Shown here: positions 32,411-42,257 of the stretch, one piece after another | Position numbering within the stretch: position 1 is the first letter of the stretch | How the letters are laid out: the number at the start of each line of letters is the position of its first letter | Assembly (NCBI GenBank): GCA_963854735.1 | Contig: OY978105.1 | Coordinates: forward strand, 744,001-808,000 | Reading direction: 5' to 3' | Origin: Marvania coccoides | Lineage: Eukaryota; Chlorophyta; Trebouxiophyceae; Chlorellales; Chlorellaceae | Length of the DNA stretch: 64,000 bases | Notes under the pieces: generated by a model | What the model was told of the DNA's origin: nothing | Databases searched by the model: none | The model's input: only the letters and a program-made list of their open reading frames with translations | Translations under genes and position numbers: made by a program

Positions 32411-33246
32411 ATGCGCTCGGTGTCGCTGCTACCCGGATTGCACGCAGGGGGGCTCGCTGCCTCCTCATTTCAGCCATGTCGAATTAAGATTTGTGTTTTT
32501 TCAAAAAATGCTCACTCTGTTCCTATAAAATCAAGGAGAATACATTCCATAGACGCTAATTTCGCATCTCGGGCTATTAATTTCATTAAAACAGCCCCAG
32601 GCACAGCTCTGGTTGCCGCTCGAACCGGCGCCTATATCAGCGTGTTTGGCACAGCTTTGCTGCTCTTCCCTCACCCAATAATTCAATTGCTCACTGCAGC
32701 GCAAAGGTGTGTTGGTCTCAGTTTTGCTAATTTTACAAAAAAACATTTTAACGGCGTTCAAACTCCCGTCCAACAATAATGAAATAAGCATCATTTCTTG
32801 AAGGATTATTTCATTGCATCACCCAAGGGAAAAACACGAGAAACATATTTTTGTCTGAAGAATAGTTCTGCACACAACCTTTTTTTAAAGGAATACTCTC
32901 TAAAATTCTCCACCGCCTTTCTCTCCCTCTCCTGCTGCTGTGCAGTGCTTTGCCTTCAGTGGGCTGGATCAGAGTAGGCGGCACGCTGGCATCGCTATTT
33001 GGATTTTACTACATTGGCGCAGCTCTGGATGACTGCGAAGGGAGGTTTCCTAGAAGGTTCTACCAGGCAACGGTGTGGGGTAGAGTATACCTATCAGCAG
33101 TGTTTACAGGACTAGTGGCAACGGGGCAGAGCGAGCCCAGCCTACTGATTTTGGCTGTGATCAACGCGTTGAGTGCTTGGTTGCTGAATCGCCAGCTGGT
33201 TTTGCGGTCGGCAGCGGCGGCGGCGACGGCGGCGACGGCTGGCTAA
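32411..33246 (+). CDS. Unknown small membrane protein, possibly plastid
   Basis: Exons 32411-32706 and 32946-33246 give 198 residues with agreeing phase 2/1. The first about 60 residues are basic and Ser/His/Arg-rich with few acidic residues, which suits a plastid or mitochondrial targeting peptide. Four hydrophobic segments follow: TGAYISVFGTALLLFPHPII, GGTLASLFGFYYIGAAL, the VYLSAVFTGLVATG segment, and LLILAVINALSAWLL. An acidic/Arg loop (DDCEGRFPRRFYQATVWGR) connects the second and third. I have the impression of a conserved plant/algal membrane protein but cannot name it. The tail is Ala/Thr low complexity (AAAAATAATAG). Confidence 0.7.
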
Positions 33247-33377
33247 TTTTATTTATTCATTAATCATGTGCAATTTTCTTTATTAAATTTTTTAAAAATA
33301 GATTTAAGATCGTATATATCCCTGCTATTATGAGCACCTAATGAATTGGAATAAGTAATAGTTTAATTATATCAAAC

Positions 33378-36300
33378 ATGGCTCCTCGCAGCAAACGCCA
33401 GCGCAAGCAAAAGGACCGGCTGTCGGTGAAAGGCAAACAAGCAGTTGCATCCACAGGTCTCCTAGACGTCAACGAAGGGTGAGCGTCACAAAACCCCATG
33501 AACATCTCTCGATTACCAAGTTTATGCAAACATATGGAATTCATCATTTCACCTCTTTCTGCAGCGCCGAGTTCGACCCAAATGCGTTCATCATCGACCC
33601 CAAGGCGGCGGCCTCGGCGGCAGCAGCAGCAGCAGCAGCAGGGGAGGCTGCGGATGCGGCGGCGGCGGCGCCCGGCAAGAAGCTGACAAAGTCGCAGCAG
33701 CGCAAGCGGCGGCGCGTGGAGGAGGAAAAGGAGATGCGGCAGCAGCGTGCCAAGGTGATGGCCACCCTCTCTGAGCATCAGCTGGGCGTAGGGCAGCTGG
33801 GTTTGCTGCGCTCCACGACAGCCCTCGGCCAAAAAGATTCAAAGAAGCAGGCGCTGAAGCGGGCACTGCAGCTGCAGCGCGCGGGCGTGGACCTGCCCGG
33901 CGACTCGGATGTGCAGCTGCTCAAGGAGCGCAAAGCGCCACCGCAGGAGCCCCTGCCTGACAGCGACAGCCAAGAAAGTTCATCAGACGACGAAATGCAA
34001 GAAAGGAGAGGAGGAAAGGGAGGAACCCAGCAGCAGCAGCAGCGGAAGGGTGTGGTGTCTATGCACGATGACAGCGCCAGCTCTTCTGACGAGGAAGAGG
34101 AAGAAGGAAAGGGAGGCGGGGCAAAACATTCAGAAAATGCTGTGGATCCTGTGGGTCCTGCCCAGCGCATGCAGCAGCTGCGCTCCGCGGTGGACGCCGC
34201 CAAATCTGAGCTGCACATCTCCGCAGACCGAGACGCGGACATGGAGGAAGCAGGCAGCGCAGCAGCCGCAGCAAAATTCAAACTGCCGCCGTCAGCTGCT
34301 GGAGCTGCCAGCGGGCCGCCCAGGGTGGTCGTGGTGCAGCGCACCCCTGGGATCGACGCTGCCCGCGAAAACCTGCCTATAATAGGCATGGAGCAGGAGA
34401 TTATGGAGGCAATTGCTGAGCATGATGTTGTCGTACTTTGCGGAGAAACTGGGTGCGGTAAAACCACGCAGGTGCCGCAGTTTCTGTACGAGGCGGGGTA
34501 TGGCAGTGTGCTGTTCCCCGAGAGAGCGGGCGCTGTGGGTATCACGCAGCCCAGGAGGGTGGCGGCAGCCAGCACTGCCACGAGGGTAGCGGAGGAGCTG
34601 GGGAGCAAGCTGGGGGACGTGGTGGGCTACCAGGCAAGTGTCAACAGTGTTTGTGTGGATAAAAGTTTTGATGGTTACATTTTCTGTGGTTATTTCCTGG
34701 CTTTCCCCTCTAAATTTTGCCTTCATATTTTTCTGCACATTGACGTACTATGCCTTCAATTTGCACTCATTATTCTTCAAAATTATGCCGTTTTAAAGCT
34801 TAAATTATGATGATTGTTTATTTGCTATCCGCAGGTGCGGTTCGACCGCCGGTTGAGCTCCTCTACGGCCCTCAAGTTCATGACCGACGGCATTCTGCTG
34901 CGGGAGGTTCAAGACGACTTTCTTCTGAGGCAATACAGCGCCATCATAGTGGACGAGGCCCACGAACGCAGCCTCAACACCGACATCCTGCTGGGCATGC
35001 TGTCACGCGTCGTCACGCTGCGCCGCGCCATGGCTGCTGAAGGTAAAGGCGTGCACCCGCTGAAGCTCATCATCATGAGCGCCACGCTGCGCACCGCGGA
35101 CTTTCTGGCGAACAAGAAGCTGTTTCCCACCCCGCCGCCGTTGGTGGAGGTCCCCGCTCGGCAATACCCTGTCACGGTAATTAAACAGAAAAATGCTGTG
35201 TACTACTGCTGTGTTCGGAAATTTGCCAGTAGGATAAAAAATAATTATGTGTTTTATTTTATAGCCCAATCGCAGTAAATTTTAATTCAATTTTAAAATT
35301 TCTTTCTTTTTCAGGTGCATTTTGCCCGGCGCACTGAGATGCACGATTACGTCTCTGCTGCCTATCGCAAAGTCTCGCAAATCCACCGCAACCTCCCCCC
35401 AGGTGGCATCCTGGTCTTCCTCACCGGACAGCGAGAGGTGGAATACCTCTGCCGCCGCCTGCGACAGACCTTTGCCCCTTCAAATTCTTCCGCCGCCGCC
35501 GGCGGTGGTGTGACAAAAGGCGGAGAAAAGTCGGCAGCTGAAGGGGAATCAGGTGGAGCTGGCGATGAAGGGGGGTGGGGAGGGGGGGGGGACGCAGCGG
35601 AGGCGGATGCGGCGGCTGCGGCGGAGGAGGCGACGCTGCTGGCAGCGCTGGAGCGGGACGACCTCGAAGCGATGGAAGAAAGTGGAGAAGAAAGTTCAGA
35701 GGAGGACCGGGACGCGGACGAGGAGGAGGTGCACGTGCTGGGCGGGGAGGGAATCGCCCCGGAGCAGCTGGCGGAGGCAGAAAAGCGATTTTCGCAGCAA
35801 CTCGCCGGCGCCGCTGCTGGAGAGCCCAGTGAAGCAGCTGGCGGTGAGGACGATGATGCGCTGATGCCGCTGCACGTGCTGCCGCTGTACGCCATGCTGC
35901 CGGCAGCGCAGCAGGCGCGCGTGTTCCGCGCGCCGCCGCCTGGTCACCGCCTAGTCATCGTGGCCACCAACGTGGCGGAAACTTCCCTCACCATCCCTGG
36001 GATGCGGTACGTAGTGGACGCCGGCCGCTCCAAGCAGCGGCTACTGGAGTCCGCCGCGGGGGGGCTGGCGCGGTACGAGGTGCGGTGGGTGAGCAAAGCA
36101 TCCGCAGCACAGCGTGCTGGGCGTGCTGGGCGCACCGGGCCCGGGCACTGCTACCGCCTCTTCTCTTCGGCGCACTTTAACGACACGTTCCCTGAGCACA
36201 CGCCCCCGGAGATTTCCAACACTGCGCTGGAGGGCGTGGCGCTTTCGCTGAAGGCGCTGGGCGTGGAGAGGGTGGCGAACTTTCCGTTTCCGACGGCCCC

Positions 36301-37711
36301 AGAGGCGGCGGCATTGGTGGCGGCGGAGCGCTGCCTGGTGGCGCTGTCCGCGCTGGAGGCTGGCAGTGGGCGGCTCACGCCGCTGGGCGCGCAAATGGCC
36401 AAGCTGCCCATCAGCCCACGCCACGCCAGGATGCTGCTGCATGCTGCTCAGCGGCAAGAAACTGCAGCTGCTGCTGGTGAAGGGGGGAAACAGAAGAAGG
36501 AGAAGAAGCGGAAGGTGGTGGAGCCTGGGGAGGTGCTGCGGTACGCTGTGGCGCTGGCGGCGGCGTTGAGCGTGGAGTCTCCTTTTTTGGCGTTTGATTC
36601 TGCGCCGCAAAAGGCAGCTGCCGACGGAGACGAAGCGGAGGTGGCAGCAGAGAGCGAGATGGATAAAGAGAGGGCTAGGAAGGAGCGGGCGGCAGCGCGG
36701 GAGGCGCACGCGCGGCTGCGGGTGCCGGAGAGCGATGCCCTGAGCGCAATGAGCGCGCTGTGCGCCTTTGAAGCGTCCGGTGAGAGCGAAGTTTTCTGCC
36801 GCGCCAACGCGCTACACTTCCGCACCCTGCGGGAGGCAGCAGCGCTGCGCAAGCAGTTGTGTAGGCTGCTGGCCCAGCAGCAGCAGCAGCAGCTGGGCTG
36901 CAGGGTGGAAACAGCGGCCCATCCTGCGTCTCCGCCGCCGCTCCCCGTCTTGGAAGCTCTACGGCGGTCGCTGGCCGCGGGGTGGGCGGACCAGGTGGCG
37001 CGGCGGGTGCGCTCGTGGGAGCACGTGCACAGCCACGCCGACGACCCTTCCAAGAAGAAAAGCAGGGCGGTGCGGTATCAAACGTGTACTGCCATCGATG
37101 AGGAGGTGTACCTCCACCCCCGCTCCACGCTGCACGCCTCCGCCCCCGAAATGGTGATTTATTCGGAGCTGGTGCGCACCGAGAAGCGGCCCTACATGTC
37201 TGGAGTGACGGCAGTGAGCGTGGCATGGCTGGCCACCGCTGCAGCCCCCCTCTGCGCCTTTTCCCGCCCCCTGGACAACCCCCCGCCTTTCTACAGCCCC
37301 GAGAAAGATGTGGTGCTGGCCTGGAGGGACGCCACCTACGGCAGGCACCTCTGGCCGCTGCCGAGAAGCGCCGCCGCGCACCCTGAGCTCTCGGAGCGCT
37401 GCGCCGTGTTCGCTGCGGCACTGCTGGGCGGGGAGGCGCTGCCCGGGATGGCGGCGCTGCGGCCGGCACTGGCGCTGCCTCCTGGGACCGCTGCAAAGCC
37501 TGAGATGCGGGGACACCGGCGCGTGTCAGATTTGATTGCAGCGCTGCAGGGGCGCAAGGTGGACAGCAAGGCGGCGTTGGGGAGGGCGTGGCGGGCAGAT
37601 GGGCGGTTTTTGAAGGCGGAAATGGCTGCTTGGCTGCAAAAGGGGTCGGCGGCGAGGCTGGAGGTGGCGTGGCCGGGGCTGCAACGGGAGTGTGGGGTGG
37701 TGGTGGTGTAG
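33378..37711 (+). CDS. DEAH-box RNA helicase of the DHX37/Dhr1 type
   Basis: Exons 33378-33478, 33565-34633, 34835-35176 and 35315-37711 give 1302 residues. Dhr1/DHX37 unwinds U3 snoRNA from pre-rRNA during small-subunit assembly in the nucleolus. The N-terminus MAPRSKRQRKQKDRLSVKGK and the basic/acidic linker match that family. Helicase motifs: GETGCGKTTQVPQF (I), TDGILLRE (Ib), DEAHERSLNTDILLG (II), MSATLRTADF (III), LVFLTGQREVEYL (IV), VATNVAETSLTIPG (V), QRAGRAGRTGPGHCYRL (VI). A roughly 120-residue Gly/Glu/Ala-rich acidic insert lies between motifs IV and V. The C-terminus carries the winged-helix, ratchet and OB-fold regions typical of DEAH helicases. The intron after VVGYQ has a GC donor (CAG then GCAAGT at 34634). 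Ala runs near residue 50 are low complexity. Confidence 0.92.
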
Positions 37712-38142
37712 TTGAGATTTTGGCGGAGAATAAAGTGGCTTCGTCTGTATCTGTTACAGCGTACTCCCGAGTGGGAGCCTGCCTTCTAGGGAGGATGCGG
37801 AGGAAAAGAAACATTTTAGGTAATTTGAAATACGGATGAAAGTGTTACAAGCCTAAGTCGCCGCAGGCGGGACGGGGATAAAATCCCGGGGGTCGGCACA
37901 CAAAATATTTAAATAACCTGTAAAAATGACGCCTATCTCCAATCAGCGGCTGCCCATCGGGGATATAGAGCGGGGACACGGGGATTTGCAGCATGGTGCG
38001 GCCGTTGTCCCCCCTACCCCAGTGGGAGGCGGTGGGCTGGAGTCAAAACACAAAACACGAAGGACCAGGCACAGCTAGAGCCGCTGGCCTGATCCCACAA
38101 CCGGAGGGAAACAAACCAGCCAATCAATAAATTGGGCTGAAA
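37712..38142. other. Intergenic before the inverted duplication
   Basis: 431 bases, moderately GC-rich, with no coding exon. G/C runs such as GGGACGGGGATAAAATCCCG give local dyads but no tRNA or known RNA fold. Confidence 0.4.
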
Positions 38143-38342
38143 TTAATTCTGAGTGCGTAAATTGCAATCCCCGAGTCAAACCATTGACGCCCCCCCCCCC
38201 CGACCAAAATGAAACGGGGCCAAAGCGTCCTCTATTTTATCAATTTGAGTGTTATTTAGAGACTACGTTATTTTTACAAATTATTTGAGGGGAGTAGGAA
38301 AGCAAAAAAGCACAATTCTCCTCCAATGTAATTCGTTTCAAC

Positions 38343-38948
38343 ATGGCGAAGGAGAAGGCGATGGACAAGTCGGCGCGGCCCCGTTCCGCAAATTCTACCC
38401 GTGCAGACCAGCCTGAGCCCAAGTAAGCGCATCGCGGTTTGAACAGCTCAAGTTTTCTCAGGCAGCGTTTGATCTTCAAGTTGTTGTTGCGTATTTTTCT
38501 TCGCAGAGTTTCTAAAAGAGGGCCTGGCAGGCCTCGAACGGCATTGGGTAATGCTGCCAACCAGCAGCAAGTGACTTCGGCTCCTCGGCCCTCTGTTCAA
38601 GCTGATGGGTCTGAGAATGCGGCCGCCATCTACTTTCTGCTCAAGCCCAGGGAGAGGCGGCTCGACAGCGTCATCAGCCAGTGCTGCTGCCGCCTTGCGC
38701 CCTTTTCCAGACCCCTTTGGCCTGCCAACTCTCCTGACGACCTCCTGCTGGGCGGGGAGTGCAGCGGCGGCGGCCGCATTCTCAGACCCATCAGCTTGAA
38801 CAGAGGGCCGAGGAGCCGAAGTCACTTGCTGCTGGTTGGCAGCATTACCCAATGCCGTTCGAGGCCTGCCAGGCCCTCTTTTAGAAACTCTGCGAAGAAA
38901 AATACGCAACAACAACTTGAAGATCAAACGCTGCCTGAGAAAACTTGA
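38343..38948 (+). pseudogene. Inverted partial copy of the AT-hook gene
   Basis: Exon 1 38343-38422 and exon 2 from 38507 duplicate the minus-strand gene exactly up to 38627. Beyond that the frame runs antisense through the spacer and the other arm to a stop at 38948. It retains the first AT-hook (KRGPGRPRT) but lacks the second, so it is probably a truncated by-product of the inversion. It keeps a start codon, splice sites and about 200 bp of promoter-side sequence, so it could be transcribed. Confidence 0.7.
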
Positions 38949-39053
38949 GCTGTTCAAACCGCGATGCGCTTACTTGGGCTCAGGCTGGTCTGCACGGGTA
39001 GAATTTGCGGAACGGGGCCGCGCCGACTTGTCCATCGCCTTCTCCTTCGCCAT
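38448..39053 (-). CDS. AT-hook DNA-binding protein, 3' part replaced by inverted copy
   Basis: Exon 1 39053-38974 encodes MAKEKAMDKSARPRSANSTR then ADQPEP. Exon 2 from 38889 reads VSKRGPGRPRTALGNAAN. After a Gln/Ser/Ala linker it continues through the spacer as RRVGRPKGSGKGRKAAAALA. Two GRP-centred AT-hooks (GPGRPRT and VGRPKGS) mark a minor-groove AT-DNA binder, as in HMGA-like chromatin proteins. After 38628 the frame enters the inverted arm and ends at 38448 with about 60 residues of antisense-derived sequence, so the natural C-terminus is missing or was never here. The minus orientation is the original one because the spacer encodes the second AT-hook only on that strand. Confidence 0.65.
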
Positions 39054-39245
39054 GTTGAAACGAATTACATTGGAGGAGAATTGTGCTTTTTTGCTTTCCT
39101 ACTCCCCTCAAATAATTTGTAAAAATAACGTAGTCTCTAAATAACACTCAAATTGATAAAATAGAGGACGCTTTGGCCCCGTTTCATTTTGGTCGGGGGG
39201 GGCGTCAATGGTTTGACCGGGGATTGCAATTTACGCACTCAGAAT

Positions 39246-39911
39246 TTTGAAAGACAAATGACAATTTATTTATTTTTTATATTGTAATAAAAAAAATCAT
39301 TAAAAAAATCAGATTTAAAAACAACTGTATACAGTGTATTTTTTTTTGTACGTTGTACGTACACGTAGAGTTCGATGATTAAGTTAGATGTTCGGCCGCA
39401 AATGGTGTTGATCGCTAATTTTTGAATTCCAGGTATATTTGCAACACTTTATAGATAATATTTGGTCGCTTTTTAATGCATTTCGAGATTTCCAGGGCCC
39501 GCTGTCCTTATAACTACCACCGAACAAAGTTGCTTACTCATCTCTTCTCCTCCTCTTTTATTTACATGGTAAATTAGCGGCCGACTGCAATAATTGTCGG
39601 GTCGCTGCTTTTCGCCGGCACTTACAGAAGACACACAACTCGGCAAAGCTCCGGCAACTTTCATTTTCGGGATTGCTACGCAAAGCACTGCTTTTCAACT
39701 CTGCCATCGTTATTCTCAGTCAACAGCAAATTGCACGAATCAAAGACGTAGAACTGCCAGAAAACTTCCAAGCTGTAATGTATGTCAGCACCTTTGGTAT
39801 AATCGGCGGAGATAGTTGTAAACCTGGCAACAACCTGCAAAGTTTACAGGTTTCCAGCACCAACACGCACAAAAAACGTTCATTCATTTCATTTCTTTAT
39901 ATTTTCAAGAG
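39246..39911. other. Intergenic, nothing recognised
   Basis: AT-rich 666 bases. A plus-strand open frame at 39673-39951 has no ATG and no recognisable domain. It overlaps the deacetylase 3' end, so I do not call it. Confidence 0.45.
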
Positions 39912-41977
39912 TCAGGCTTTCTGTGGAGCCACTTCCTGCTGCATTCCGTGAATCTGTTTCAGGCCGTCGATCAGAATCCTAACTTCTGCCAGCGGCTCTG
40001 GCCTCGCCAGCACCACCTTCTGGGCAGCTTCCCTCGAGGGCTGCCCCACCAGCGCCAGCCACGTCTCCACCACCGAGTCCCCCAGCGCGTCGGCGTCGTA
40101 GCCGCCCTCCAGGAAGAAAATCAGTCGTCCGTCGCACATTTTGTCGGCCAGGGTTTTCAGCTCCTTGGCGAAGAAGTGCTGCAGTTTCAGAGGAAGCAAA
40201 AAACAGATTAAAATTCTGCTGTTCAAATGGGCACAAAACCGAGAAAAAAGTAGAGCCAAGTAGACCAGGAGGGAAAAAATGACCCACGTAAGTTGAGCTG
40301 CGCATTTGCAGCAGCTGAAAGGGGTCGGTGAGATGGGCGTCGTACCCAGCGCTGCACAGAATAAGGCCCGGCTGGAACCGAATCACTGCGGGGAGAACAA
40401 CCTCGCGCCACACCGCCACAGCCGCCTCATGTCCAGCGTACCCTGCAAAAAAAACATTTTTTAAAATACTAAATGGTGAATTTTCGGGCAAACAACTAAA
40501 TATTTTGCCGTATTTGCGAAATAAAATCGAGATATTATTTTTGGAAGCATTAAACTATTTTGAAGTGGCAAATAAAGGAGAAGCTTTAATAAAAAGCAAC
40601 GCACTCGGCAAAGGAACATTAACTGTGTACCCCTTTCCAGCGCCCTCCCCAATGTCTTCAGCCCCCGAGGGAATGAAGTCTGGCGCCGGGTAGACCGTGT
40701 TTTCTTCGTGGATGTCGGCCACCAGCACCGATGGGTCCTCCCAAAAAGCCTCGCAGGTGCCGTTGCCGTTGTGCACCTAAATAATAATATTATAACCGAC
40801 CTTTTGAGAGAAGAGTAATTTGAATTTACGTAGGGTGTTATATGCGGAGTTTTTCAATGGAAAATGGGAACCCTGAATTTTGAGGCCGTGTGGAAAGGGA
40901 GGGGAGAGAATTGACGACACGCGGCGAATTTTATTTTCCTGCAGACTCAGGCTGTATATTCCTTACATCAAAGTCCAGAATGAAGACCTTCTTCAGCCCA
41001 TGTCGCTGCTGCGCGTACCGGGCCGCCACGGCCACGTTGTTCAGCAAACCTGCAAAAGAAAAAGAAGAAGAAAAAACTGTTAAAAACCTAAGTCTTATCT
41101 TCTCACAGCAGACACCATACTTACAGTAGCCGAGCGGGGTTTCGGGGCAGGCGTGGTGCCCCGGCGGTCTCACGACTGCAAACCCTGCGGGGGCGCTACT
41201 CCTGCCTTCTTCCTTGGAAGCTTGGACGACAGCATCCACCAGCTGCAGCGACGCCCCCAAGGCCCGGCAGGCATCGGTGTAGGAGCTCTTGGTGAGGTAC
41301 GTCACTCCCTGAAATAGAAGAAAAAAATTGCTGCATTTAATACATATAAAACGGATAAAGAAGAAAAAAACATATTCTTGTCCTCGCAATATCCGTTTGT
41401 CGTACGTCTGGATCGCCTAGATCAGCGACGGCGATGGGCGCCTGCGGCGTGGCGGCGGCGCATTTCCCGGTAAGGCTCCCTCCGTACGTGTGCACCAGCG
41501 CGATCTCTGCAGCCGTTGCCAGCCTGTCGGCAGGAAGCTCCTGAAAAAAAACAAATTTGAGAGTCGCTTCATCAGTTCTATGCCTGAAAAAAAATCATTT
41601 TATTTTTACCAAGTAACAGAGCTACTCACGCGGACGTTGAAGGCAGTATTGGGCCCTGTGAACCCAGCCTTTTCAAGGTGGCGGAGAATTCCTCGAACTC
41701 GCTGCGGTCGCTCGACGTGGTCCTCCAGGCGGTGACCGGGAGACTCAACCACTGAATACAAAAGATCTGCGGACGTGGGGGGCGCCGCAGAGGTGGAGAA
41801 GCGGGCGCCTCTAGAGAAGGCCGCTGCTGCTGCTGCCGGTTTTGAAAAACAGGGAGGAGCGCTCTGCAGGGAGTACGTCGTGGCGGGGTCTCGGTGAGCG
41901 TTCAAAATCTTGGTGGGGGATCCGCCCTTGGAGAGGCAGCGCTGCAGCATTGTCGAGAGCTGTTGGGTGAATTTCAT
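39912..41977 (-). CDS. Histone deacetylase family protein (class II/HDA14-like), possibly organelle-targeted
   Basis: Seven exons (41977-41630, 41540-41406, 41308-41125, 41049-40967, 40776-40605, 40442-40288, 40178-39912) give 447 residues with all phases consistent. HDAC-fold enzymes remove acetyl groups from lysines or polyamines with a catalytic zinc. Active-site elements are present: RPPGHHA (tandem His), CLLNNVAVAA, FILDFDVHNGNGT (zinc-binding Asp and His), SAGYDAHLTDP (zinc-binding Asp) and FFLEGGYDADAL (Gly-Gly-Tyr). The N-terminal 70 residues are Ser/Ala/Arg-rich with no acidic cluster (KFTQQLSTMLQRCLSKGG, FSRGARFSTSAAP). This resembles a mitochondrial or plastid targeting peptide, as in the organellar HDA14 group. 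Targets could be organelle proteins rather than histones; this is inference. Confidence 0.88.
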
Positions 41978-42257
41978 GTGGTCAAAGGTAGCTGCTGGAG
42001 GGTCGGTGAGGCGGCATAAGGCCGTTCATCTTGTTGATCACGCCAACAATAATGTTTGCTTGTAGCTCCGTAATGCAGAGAGGGCGGAAGAATGCCGGTC
42101 TTCGTTTTGTTCGGTTCGCGCAAAAAATTCAAGCGAAAGACACTGCCGGGGAATTTCTATTGTTATTATAGCCTGGATGGGACGAAATCATGCCGATGCC
42201 GCAGTCTGAGCGCTGAAAGATTTGGCCGAATTTGATTTATTGATCAAACACAATAAT
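41978..42257. promoter_or_regulatory. Divergent promoter, deacetylase and glucosidase II
   Basis: 280 bases between divergent start codons. It must serve both genes. No exon or repeat is seen. Confidence 0.4.

Larger units (their letters stand above)
38143..39245. repeat. Large, nearly perfect inverted duplication (arms about 480 bp)
   Basis: Left arm 38143-38627 and right arm 38769-39245 are reverse complements over essentially their whole length. They surround a 141-bp unique spacer (38628-38768). The only differences I see are a C run of 12 versus 8 and a one-base indel near 38175. Each arm carries about 200 bp of upstream sequence, exon 1, an intron and the start of exon 2 of an AT-hook gene. 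The flanks outside the arms are unrelated. Confidence 0.95.

Noticed and set aside
33778..34608. 276-codon minus-strand frame rich in Ser/Cys
   Set aside because: Antisense of the helicase N-terminal exon, with mirrored low complexity and no splice or domain support.
36675..37814. 379-codon minus-strand open frame antisense to the DHX37 helicase
   Set aside because: Pro/Ala/Arg-rich shadow of a GC-rich coding exon; no domain, and the plus-strand helicase is certain.
37860..37900. G/C dyad near 37860-37900 as a tRNA
   Set aside because: No cloverleaf, T-loop or acceptor stem could be drawn. I found no convincing tRNA anywhere in the window.
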